Shown here: piece by piece, positions 57,773 to 64,000 of the stretch
How positions within the stretch are numbered: the stretch's first letter is position 1
How the letters are laid out: every line of letters starts with the position of its first letter
Source of the DNA: Pedobacter rhizosphaerae
Lineage (GTDB): Bacteria > Bacteroidota > Bacteroidia > Sphingobacteriales > Sphingobacteriaceae
Length of the DNA stretch: 64,000 nucleotides
Assembly: GCF_900111155.1 (NCBI RefSeq)
Contig: NZ_FOGG01000012.1
Coordinates: 96,676 to 160,675, forward strand
Direction of reading: 5' to 3'
Translations under genes and position numbers: made by a program
The notes under the pieces: generated by a model
Told to the model about the DNA's origin: nothing
The model's database searches: none
Seen by the model: the letters and a program-made list of their open reading frames with translations, nothing else

Positions 57773-58360
57773 ATGGAACAAATAAAAGCTAAGCTGAAAT
57801 CATGGTTGGTATTGGTGCTGCTCTTTGCTTCAATCTCTTCTTATGGCCAGAGCTACAATTTTACACAGGATTTACCTGTTAAAAACGGTAAACTGGTTTA
57901 TGAAAAAATAGTAGAGGGTATGGATGTAAAAAAGCCGCTCTTGTATGCCAGTGCAAAGAAATGGATGGCAGATGTGCTCAAGAATACCGGCCCTGTATTG
58001 CAAACGGAAGATCTGACCACTGGTCAACTCATCGGAAAAGCTTTTCTGGACGTAGAAAACAGATCTTCGCTGGTGAACAGTCTGGAGGGATACCCCATAT
58101 ACAAATTCAGTGTTCAGCTTGATGTCAGAGATGGTAAATACCGCATGCGCATCTATGATATCTTGCTCAATATCCAGCCCAGGGCAGGGGAGGAATTGAC
58201 TGCCAGTCTGGATTCACTTTTATTAAAATCTGCACCTATCACCGGAAAAACGCGTATTGAAAAAGCTAAAGCTACCTCATCAGAATTGAATAGCATCTTC
58301 AGGGGGTTGCTCAATTCTTTTAATGACATTATTAAGGAAGCCAAACTCGATGATTTCTAA
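57773..58360 (+). CDS. Secreted DUF4468-like protein
   Basis: From the Met at 57773 the product has 195 residues with signal LKSWLVLVLLFASISSYGQ. An in-frame GTG at 57698 would add 25 residues before the signal and is less likely, although GGGAGG lies just upstream of it. The mature part (YNFTQDLPVKNGKLVYEKIVEGM, ASAKKWMADVLKN, YKFSVQLDVRDGKYRMRIYDILLNI) matches the DUF4468 pattern of a small cystatin-like sheet-and-helix domain. Function unknown. Confidence 0.65.
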   Translation: MEQIKAKLKSWLVLVLLFASISSYGQSYNFTQDLPVKNGKLVYEKIVEGMDVKKPLLYASAKKWMADVLKNTGPVLQTEDLTTGQLIGKAFLDVENRSSLVNSLEGYPIYKFSVQLDVRDGKYRMRIYDILLNIQPRAGEELTASLDSLLLKSAPITGKTRIEKAKATSSELNSIFRGLLNSFNDIIKEAKLDDF

Positions 58361-58712
58361 TGTTCAATGAATGTTTGTTACCTGGAAGTCTTGTTCGCAA
58401 AAAAAAACAAGTCTTTTGCATTTATTTTAAGTGCGTTATGCTGAAAGGCCGGATGGATGTAATGAGTTCTAAATGAACCCTTACCATAAGTAAGATTGTT
58501 GTTGAACAAAAGTCGCAGGATCGAGTTCTTCGGTGGACAATCAATCTATTTGACCACGCACCACCAAATTGATAATTGCGAGTTAGTTAATGATTTAATA
58601 AAAATTTTAAATCCGAAAAGATTGATCAGAATACTCCGGTTTATCCATCTATTTTCGTTAACGCGTTTTTTTTGCTATTCGTTCCTGTTAAAGTGTAGTT
58701 AGAACGGAGTGA
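58361..58712. other. Intergenic region
   Basis: About 350 bp between the DUF4468-like gene and the convergent ankyrin gene. A frame open at 58496-58702 has no start-proximal features or motif and I take it as chance. A run AAAAAAAAC at about 58399-58407 is the only notable base run. Confidence 0.45.
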
Positions 58713-59144
58713 TTATCCAGTAGGTTTGAGCCGGCGGATTAGTAATTCGTCACCGAATGATTCGGCGAGTTTAAGCGGAGTATTGCCTGCATTATTTACT
58801 GAGTTGGGGTTCGCATGATGCAACATGAGCAGGTCAACCATTTCGTAGTTTTCCTTGGAATTAAATACTGCAATCCATAGCGGCGTGTTACCATGGATAT
58901 TTTTCTCTTCGATAGCTATATTTCGTTCAAGCAATTCTTTCGCTAGCTGGATATTGTGATATTCGCAGGCGAAGTGAAGAAGGTTAAACCCCTTTTGAAA
59001 TTTTTTGTTTACATCCTTTAGTTCCCGGACTTTTTCCAAAAATGCCTCACTGTGAATATCAACGTCAAACAGATTGATTTCGTTCTCTTCATTGTAGGAA
59101 GATTTGACTTCAGATTTTTTTTCTTTTTTGCTGAATATGCCCAT
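58713..59144 (-). CDS. Ankyrin-repeat protein
   Basis: A 143-residue cytosolic protein. After a basic N-terminus (GIFSKKEKKSEVKSS) come about three ankyrin repeats: KGFNLLHFACEYHNIQLAKELLERN, HGNTPLWIAVFNSKENYEMVDLLM and AGNTPLKLAESFGDELLIRRL. Small ankyrin proteins of this type often serve as immunity partners of secreted toxins, but no toxin gene is visible beside it. Copy 2 of the dispersed repeat lies about 45 bp upstream of its start. Confidence 0.85.
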   Translation of the reverse strand: MGIFSKKEKKSEVKSSYNEENEINLFDVDIHSEAFLEKVRELKDVNKKFQKGFNLLHFACEYHNIQLAKELLERNIAIEEKNIHGNTPLWIAVFNSKENYEMVDLLMLHHANPNSVNNAGNTPLKLAESFGDELLIRRLKPTG

Positions 59145-59188
59145 AGCTATTTCTTTTTAACTGAATGTTTAAACTCTAGCAAGTTTCG

Positions 59189-59345
59189 AACCATTATCAC
59201 CCTGGTGATTTCTCCAATTTTCACATAATCTTAGTAGTGTGATTAGAATTTTTCTAATTCAGGTTTATCCAGCCTGGCATACTGACATTCTCTATGCGGA
59301 TGGCAGGCAAAACTTAGTCGTTTTGGGTGACTTTGGCGATAAGGT
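59189..59345. repeat. Dispersed 157-bp repeat, copy 2
   Basis: Second copy of the repeat at 52893-53049, in the same orientation, with a one-base deletion after GTTTATCCAGCC and a one-base insertion in GTCGTTTTGGG. It occupies most of the space upstream of the ankyrin gene. The rest of the interval up to 59582 shows no gene. Confidence 0.75.
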
Positions 59346-59582
59346 AGGCCTTGAATTTAAGTAGGGATATTTCTCTGTTCGATATCCCCTAACCCTTTGA
59401 AGCCTGCTTTTGATGGGGCGAATAGATAAAGGCAAATTATTAACCTCACTTTCCAAAGATGCCACCAGGAATTTGGCCCAGGATCAACCTTAAATTTAGC
59501 ATTTCAGAAACCCTTAAGCCCGTTCACCTCGTCAGGTCTGGTTCTGCCGAAAGCGTTTGAGAAACAGTTCAAAATTACAGTA

Positions 59583-60269
59583 TTAAAAGGGTTCGCTCTT
59601 CGCATTTTTATACCAGTTTAATGCCTGGCTAGACATCCAATCCTTGCCAAACGGAGATGTGGGATTCAGTACCGTGAGCTTGCCAGAAAGATTTTTTCCG
59701 GTACCGCTCGTGCTGAGAAAATAGGAGAGACCAGTATTGGCATTTTCCCAAACCCTGAAAGTTTTAGCCTGTGTTTGCCCCTGTGTAGTTTCGTCGCCCT
59801 GCTCATCAAGTTCTATAGCCCCATCTCTGTTTCCGGTTTGACTAAAAACAGGCTTAACAATCTTTTTTAGGCTATTAATGAGCACATCGGTCTGTTGCCA
59901 GTTGTTGATAAAAAGCTCATAGGCTGCGAGTTTCTTGTCTTTGACCTCGTAATGGAACAGTACATAGTTGTTTTTTAGAGCAAGTTCGCTGCCATGAAAG
60001 CGAAGAACTTTCGGATTGCTGCTTTTGAATGTTTCGAAACCCACTAAGGTGGTATGGATGGCTTCACTTATTTCAGGCTTAACGGAAATTCCGGACAATA
60101 ACATATGAATGTCTTCCTTTAATTTCAGTTTCGCCAGGTCAAAAGGAACCTGATTTTGGATTGTGCCGGATGTCCCGGTTGTATCGATATCCTGTGCAGG
60201 CTGCTTTGGCCCTGAACTGCAGGCGAGTAATAATAGGCAAATGAACAGGTAAACAGGTGTTTTCATCAA
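59583..60269 (-). CDS. Hypothetical lipoprotein
   Basis: A 228-residue protein with a lipoprotein signal (YLFICLLLLACSSG, cysteine near 17), a short low-complexity linker rich in T, G and Q, then an alpha/beta domain (LKLKEDIHMLLSGISVKPEI, NYVLFHYEVKDKKLAAYELFINNWQ). I do not recognise the family. It would sit on the periplasmic face of a membrane. Both neighbours point away or are divergent, so context gives no clue. Confidence 0.6.
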   Translation of the reverse strand: MMKTPVYLFICLLLLACSSGPKQPAQDIDTTGTSGTIQNQVPFDLAKLKLKEDIHMLLSGISVKPEISEAIHTTLVGFETFKSSNPKVLRFHGSELALKNNYVLFHYEVKDKKLAAYELFINNWQQTDVLINSLKKIVKPVFSQTGNRDGAIELDEQGDETTQGQTQAKTFRVWENANTGLSYFLSTSGTGKNLSGKLTVLNPTSPFGKDWMSSQALNWYKNAKSEPF

Positions 60270-60569
60270 GTTGTTAAATTAGGGTTTGTGCATTACTAGC
60301 CTTTCAAAGCCCATCCGCTGACAGATAAGTAAAAGCGTAATTACATCTTATTGGCAAGAAAACACTTAATTTATCATTTTGTTGTTAATTTCATCGGGGA
60401 GATTACCGGGCAAGCTGTTTAAAAGTTTAATAAATGCCAATGATTAAACTCCTGATGTGCGGTTTTCAGTGTTTCCTGGTGCCTGCGGTTATCGGACAAA
60501 CTGTAGCCGACCAGCTAACTGTGAAATGGTTGTAGTTAGTTTTTTTTGTTTTAATGTTAGGTTTGAAGT
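60270..60569. other. Divergent intergenic region
   Basis: About 300 bp between a minus-strand lipoprotein gene and a plus-strand membrane-protein gene. It should hold both promoters; TTTTTTTTGTTTTAATG just before 60570 is T-rich, but no clear TAnnTTTG pair is seen. Confidence 0.4.
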
Positions 60570-61115
60570 ATGAGATTTGAAAAAGAACATATCCACTCGG
60601 ATGATCCGGACGTTCCCGATGAAGTTGTAATCAGGTTTTCCCTGTGGAAGCAGGCTTTGAATATTTTTCTAGCATTGCTCATCTTGGGTGCAGGTGGTCT
60701 TTGGGTATTTTATCCTAAGGATGATCCTGGCTCACCCAGTTCACTCTGGAGCTATGTGCTGGGTGCCCTGTTTATCTGTTTTGGCGGCGTTTTTTTCTGG
60801 ATCTCAGTCCAGGACTTTTTAAACCGCGATGTGCAGCTAGTGATCGGAAACGGGGGAATCAGAAGATTCAGTGATGAGCTATTCCTCTGGGAAGAAATTC
60901 ATGATGAGAGGATTGTCAGGAAAGGCTCAGGAAAAGCTACCAGCTATCATTTAATCTATAGATGTCCAAAGGGAACGGTGGATATGACAATTAGCGGACT
61001 AGACATCGGGCGCATCAGGCTGAGTCATCTCATCGGAGTTTATAGGATGAGGTCAATTCAGTTAAGTAATGGGATTCAAAATGCTAATCGAGATAATAGG
61101 GAGTTGAACTCTTGA
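60570..61115 (+). CDS. Hypothetical two-helix membrane protein with PH-like tail
   Basis: A 181-residue protein with an acidic N-terminus, two transmembrane helices (about 28-48 ALNIFLALLILGAGGLWVF and 62-84), and a cytosolic C-terminal part with strand pattern VQLVIGNGGIRRF, LFLWEEIHDERIV and HLIYRCPKGTVDMTI, which resembles a bacterial PH-like domain. No family is assigned with certainty. It stands alone. Confidence 0.55.
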   Translation: MRFEKEHIHSDDPDVPDEVVIRFSLWKQALNIFLALLILGAGGLWVFYPKDDPGSPSSLWSYVLGALFICFGGVFFWISVQDFLNRDVQLVIGNGGIRRFSDELFLWEEIHDERIVRKGSGKATSYHLIYRCPKGTVDMTISGLDIGRIRLSHLIGVYRMRSIQLSNGIQNANRDNRELNS

Positions 61116-61241
61116 TTTAACTTTTTGTAAATCAAACGATGTGGAAAATCGACCCAATCTACTCTTTCGTGAATTCTCTGTCTAGCAAATTGGAAGCTCA
61201 TACTATAAGTGAGCTCTACGTAGGATGTTAGACCGAAATTA

Positions 61242-61562
61242 TTATTTCAAAACAAGGAATCTCATGGTGATCTGTACACCGCCATTGTCTGCAATATGGA
61301 ACTTACCATTCAATTGTTTGGCTAATCCCTGCATTAAATCTAAGCCTAGCGATGAACGATCTGAAGCGTGAAAACCTTCCGGCAACCCGATGCCGTTATC
61401 TGATACTTTTAAAATTACATGGTGCTCACCATCGCGGGCCAATTGAATATCAACCGATCCTTTATTATCATTTATAAAAGCATATTTTATCGCGTTAACG
61501 ATGCTCTCAGTCAAAATGAGTCCTAACGGGATAGCCTGGGAAACATCCAGTTCTGAATGTTT
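61242..61562 (-). pseudogene. C-terminal remnant of a sensor histidine kinase
   Basis: About 106 residues open from a TAA at 61563-61565, with no start codon at the expected place. The reading SQAIPLGLILTESIVNAIKYAF, VSDNGIGLPEGF and SLGLDLMQGLAKQL is the HATPase part of a HisKA_2-type kinase (N, G1 and G2 boxes), while the sensor and dimerisation domains are gone. An internal Met at 61514 gives a 90-residue frame, too short to be a functional kinase. Confidence 0.7.
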
Positions 61563-62468
61563 TTAGAGATATGTTCGAAACAATGCATTTCCAAGCAAAC
61601 TTTTCTCGGTGAATCCGATAACAAAGTTGGTAGTTTTTAGCCTGTTGCAAAATCAGTTAACTTTTAGCAGTTATTAAAAATATGATGCAATGATTTTAAA
61701 GTGGTGCCAGTTTTTTTAGGAAATGACAAGTAAATTCGAGGCCTTACATGTTGGGGACTGCTAGAATGGTGGATTATGAGGAATGACTCTTGTTGAAGTT
61801 TCTTGATTTTTGCGCTACTCACCTAATTATTCCGATTTAGCGTTCAACCAGATTATCCGGGTATACGCCGGACAATGTTCCCATTACGCCACTGATATGG
61901 CATTACCGAAAATACCGGTAGCTGTAATTTTGTTGAGGGCTGGATAAATAGGGTCATATAGATCGATTTTTCAAGATAACTTTAAGATTTATGGTTGTCA
62001 GTTCGTTCTCGGCGTAGTAGGCATGGATGTGACGAAATTTTGTGTCGTCAAACGATTTTTTAATGTACAGCCCCGACACGTTAATATGAAACCTTACCCG
62101 ATTTTAGTCATGTTAATGTTTTTTATATCCTCAGCAGTTGCATAGCGTATTTGTCTCTCAACAGGAAACCTAGAACCATACCTTAACTTATGTTAGAAAA
62201 CCTGTGAAACACAGACCTGGTGCCTAAATTTAAGAGTTGGAGAATTTTTCAATTGTTATCTTTTACTTGAAAACCAGCTTTTCTTATCCCGGGAAATTAG
62301 TCTCACCCGGATTGATGCGCGAAAAGGTAATATGATTGTTATTTGCCGCTAATATTTTTGTAGATTTTTTAAGGGCTGCAAGACTTTCTGTTTCGGCTAA
62401 ATGGCCTGCTGGATTGTTTTTTCGGGCTGGTTTTCGGCCGGGTTTCACATAGAGGATATTGTTTTAGA
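61563..62468. other. Gene-poor stretch with decayed coding fragments
   Basis: About 900 bp without an intact gene. On the minus strand there are short readings that look once-coding: 61954-62079 (LYIKKSFDDTKFRHIHAYY), a piece just upstream of it in another frame (ERQIRYATAEDIKNI, like the start of an acetyltransferase), and the 54-residue frame at 62284-62448. None can be assigned firmly. Confidence 0.4.
62284..62448 (-). CDS. Small unassigned open frame, possibly a fragment
   Basis: A GTG-started frame of 54 residues, with a basic N-terminus (VKPGRKPARKNN) and a protein-like body (AETESLAALKKSTKILAA, ITFSRINPGETNFPG). It has no recognised domain and lies among gene remnants. It could be a tiny gene or the end of a lost one. 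Confidence 0.25.
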   Translation of the reverse strand: MKPGRKPARKNNPAGHLAETESLAALKKSTKILAANNNHITFSRINPGETNFPG

Positions 62469-62735
62469 TTAACGGACTTCTTTATGACCGTAGAATATAA
62501 TTCGCATTTTAAACAGCGGGCATTTCTGCCTTTTGTTGGGAAGATACTGCATTAATAAGCCTTGCTGTCCATCACGCAGAAAGGTCTTAAGCAAATCGTG
62601 ATGATATTTACCCATCTCTTGCATCTCATCGATGAAAACATAACTGAAGCGTTTGCTTAAGATATTGATAATCTCCGGAAATTTTTCGAGGTATTCCTGG
62701 GCAAGGGGATATGTGTCATCTGAGCATACAATCAA
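62469..62735 (-). pseudogene. Fragment of an SF1 (UvrD-like) helicase
   Basis: The reading RFSYVFIDEMQEMGKYHHDLL is the Walker B region (FIDEMQ) of a UvrD-like helicase, near residues 29-50 of an 88-residue frame. Walker A and all other helicase motifs are missing and the C-terminal part quickly becomes unlike the family. The frame begins directly after the stop of the DUF2256 gene in the same frame, which marks a deletion junction. Confidence 0.6.
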
Positions 62736-62738
62736 CTC

Positions 62739-62894
62739 TCAATTTCCAGTTGGTGGTTTCCTGCTACGACTACATTTTTCAGAACAATACTTTACTTCTT
62801 CCCAGACCTTTTCCCATTTTTTGCGCCAGCTAAAGCTGCGCCCACAAACCGCACACTTCTTTTCAGGCAAATGCTGTTTTTTAACCCCTTTCAT
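62739..62894 (-). CDS. DUF2256 small zinc-ribbon protein
   Basis: A 51-residue protein starting [17 protein letters not shown], followed by [17 protein letters not shown] and KYCSEKC. Two Cys-x2/3-Cys pairs (C14, C17 and C37, C41) should hold one zinc. This is the complete signature of DUF2256, whose members are often encoded near photolyase/cryptochrome genes. The start overlaps the end of the DUF4385 gene by 14 bp, so translation is coupled. Confidence 0.88.
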   Translation of the reverse strand: MKGVKKQHLPEKKCAVCGRSFSWRKKWEKVWEEVKYCSEKCSRSRKPPTGN

Positions 62895-63360
62895 CTTTCC
62901 AGCTCTTTTTTATTGCCGAATAAACTTCATTTGCTTCCGCCAGTTTCCATTGATCGTAAAATATGGCTGCTGATTTTGCTTTCTGCTCATCACCCGTACC
63001 ACGTTCAAGCTCACGGTAACCATCAGGGGCATCATATTTCCTGCCCCCTTTATAATTAGCATAACGCCTGGATCTGGTATAGCCCATCTGCAAGTACTTT
63101 CGCGCCATATCTGCACCCACAAAATCCCCATCTTTCAGGTAAGCTAAAAACAGGGCATAAATTTTTTCACTGCTCTGCTGGGCTATCTCCGGAGTTTTAA
63201 AGCGCCAGTACCGGCCAATCTCACTTTTATAGGGTTCACAGATCAGCACCACCTGTTCACCCTTGCCAACACGGTAGCTGCCAGGATTTTCACGGTAATC
63301 GATGTCCGATTTCCAGGCATAGCTGGTTTCATCAAAACTCAGGTAACTGGGCTTTCCCAT
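62881..63360 (-). CDS. DUF4385 family protein
   Basis: A 159-residue protein that matches my memory of DUF4385: [40 protein letters not shown] near the start in parts, then [37 protein letters not shown] and a helical C-terminus. It is cytosolic and basic-aromatic in character. It lies 6 bp after the 113-residue gene and overlaps the DUF2256 gene by 14 bp. Function unknown. Confidence 0.82.
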   Translation of the reverse strand: MGKPSYLSFDETSYAWKSDIDYRENPGSYRVGKGEQVVLICEPYKSEIGRYWRFKTPEIAQQSSEKIYALFLAYLKDGDFVGADMARKYLQMGYTRSRRYANYKGGRKYDAPDGYRELERGTGDEQKAKSAAIFYDQWKLAEANEVYSAIKKSWKDERG

Positions 63361-63366
63361 AATCCA

Positions 63367-63708
63367 TTAGTTTAAACCCTCCTTGATGTGATCATTTAGA
63401 TAAAGTTCAGCGCTGGCCAAATCCTCATCCACCTGCGATTTCGCCTCCACCAATCCATAATGCCGGGAATCCTCTGCGAATTCGCTTGAAAGGCTGAAAT
63501 GTGTTACCCTTTCTTCCGGTCCCCCGAGAGCAGCTTTTCCAACCACGGTAAAAATGCCCTCGATATCCTCATGTACAAAACTGTACTTGACCTGAAAATC
63601 CTCACTGTCTTCAGTAGGTATTTCCGCAATCTCGGTATAAGCCCTATCCTGGATTGTTTCCAATCCCTGCTTCAATATGGCAATTGCCTGCTGTTTATGA
63701 TCTGTCAT
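63367..63708 (-). CDS. Hypothetical acidic protein of the DUF4385/DUF2256 operon
   Basis: A 113-residue cytosolic, acidic protein (AYTEIAEIPTEDSEDFQV, EDIEGIFTVVGKAALGG, ASAELYLNDHIKEGLN). I do not recognise the family. It is the first gene of a three-gene operon with 6-bp spacing to DUF4385. The 184 bp upstream separate it from the divergent SDR gene. Confidence 0.65.
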   Translation of the reverse strand: MTDHKQQAIAILKQGLETIQDRAYTEIAEIPTEDSEDFQVKYSFVHEDIEGIFTVVGKAALGGPEERVTHFSLSSEFAEDSRHYGLVEAKSQVDEDLASAELYLNDHIKEGLN

Positions 63709-63892
63709 ATCCTTGCGTATATTTTATATCATCTTAAACAGTACACAGGGCGCTAAAGTTTTACCCCGCTACCGGTATAAGCTGCGCTCAATCATCTCCG
63801 TCACTTCAGCATAACCAAGCCTTAAACCAACACCAGCAAACATTTCAGTAAATCTGGTGTTGCAGAATAGAATACCTTGATCAATTATCACT

Positions 63893-64000
63893 ATGCAAAA
63901 ACATAACGCAACATCCAGCCTTTCTGGTAAAACAGTAGTCATTACCGGAGCATCCAGTGGGGTAGGACTGGCCACCGCCGAAGCCTTCGCCATATCTGGT
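63893..64000 (+). CDS. Short-chain dehydrogenase/reductase, N-terminal part (cut by window end)
   Basis: From the ATG at 63893, 36 residues run to the last base without a stop. They contain the SDR cofactor motif KTVVITGASSGVGLATAEAF (TGxxxGxG), a diagnostic start of the classical SDR family. It is divergent from the DUF4385/DUF2256 operon. Substrate cannot be told from this part. Confidence 0.85.
   Translation, partial: MQKHNATSSLSGKTVVITGASSGVGLATAEAFAISG

Noticed and set aside
62025..62160. Plus-strand reading GMDVTKFCVV, like the start of an IS110 transposase
   Set aside because: The frame ends after about 40 residues, no further DEDD motifs follow, and the minus strand reads as well or better.
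63769..63993. 74-residue minus-strand frame at the right edge
   Set aside because: Most of it overlaps the SDR start on the other strand, which has a clear TGxxxGxG motif. The unshared part (63769-63890) looks slightly protein-like but cannot be assigned.
1..64000. CRISPR arrays, rRNA operons, intact insertion sequences, riboswitches
   Set aside because: Looked for on both strands; no regularly spaced repeats, no rRNA, no intact transposase and no recognisable riboswitch core was found by eye.

Overview
The window looks like a chromosome segment of a Bacteroidota bacterium, most likely a Sphingobacteriaceae-type genome (Pedobacter or Mucilaginibacter-like). The reasons are two SusC/SusD pairs, a hybrid two-component regulator next to glycoside hydrolases, a FecI/FecR/STN-SusC surface-signalling set, many lipoproteins with a short signal ending in SC, moderate AT richness, and promoter candidates of the TTTG / TAnnTTTG type. 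Species assignment is inference only.

Layout. (1) 1-6508: end of an unidentified gene, then a minus-strand pair: a phytochrome photosensory core without an output domain, followed 15 bp later by a giant CheB-CheR-PAS-histidine kinase. (2) 7075-23481, minus strand: a polysaccharide utilisation locus with GH97, HTCS regulator, SusC, SusD, DUF3823 lipoprotein, tandem GH43 and GH2. The enzyme set points to a glycan with alpha- and beta-galactosyl and arabinosyl/xylosyl linkages. (3) 23906-36011, plus strand: ECF sigma factor, FecR anti-sigma, STN-SusC, SusD, DUF4843 lipoprotein, PKD-like lipoprotein, a large TlpA-like thioredoxin protein and an alpha/beta hydrolase; the substrate is unknown. (4) 36668-39939: Gfo/Idh/MocA oxidoreductase with a Tat-like signal, a YheT-type hydrolase, and a PlsC-like acyltransferase behind a divergent region with GTGTAAA repeats. 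(5) 40393-46724: small membrane-anchored protein plus a complete RND efflux set (adaptor, HAE1 pump, outer-membrane factor), closed by a strong terminator. (6) 47022-52858: ECF sigma and a membrane endonuclease/exonuclease/phosphatase-fold protein on the minus strand, and diverging from them a kaiC-kaiB-kaiB-histidine kinase operon. The kaiC reading frame is broken one base from its conserved N-terminus. (7) 53094-64000: a loose, partly decayed region with small secreted proteins, two thioredoxin-operon genes, a near-identical 157-bp repeat in two copies, a tRNA 3'-end fragment with its terminator (probable integration scar), remnants of an outer-membrane protein, a histidine kinase and a helicase, then a compact DUF2256/DUF4385 operon and the start of an SDR gene.

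The most interesting systems are the light/time-related loci: a phytochrome core paired with a CheB/CheR kinase, and a non-cyanobacterial kaiCBB-kinase cluster with an apparent frameshift. The DUF2256 gene at the right end belongs to a family I recall as often lying near photolyase genes. A functional link among these loci is inference; nothing in the sequence connects them directly.
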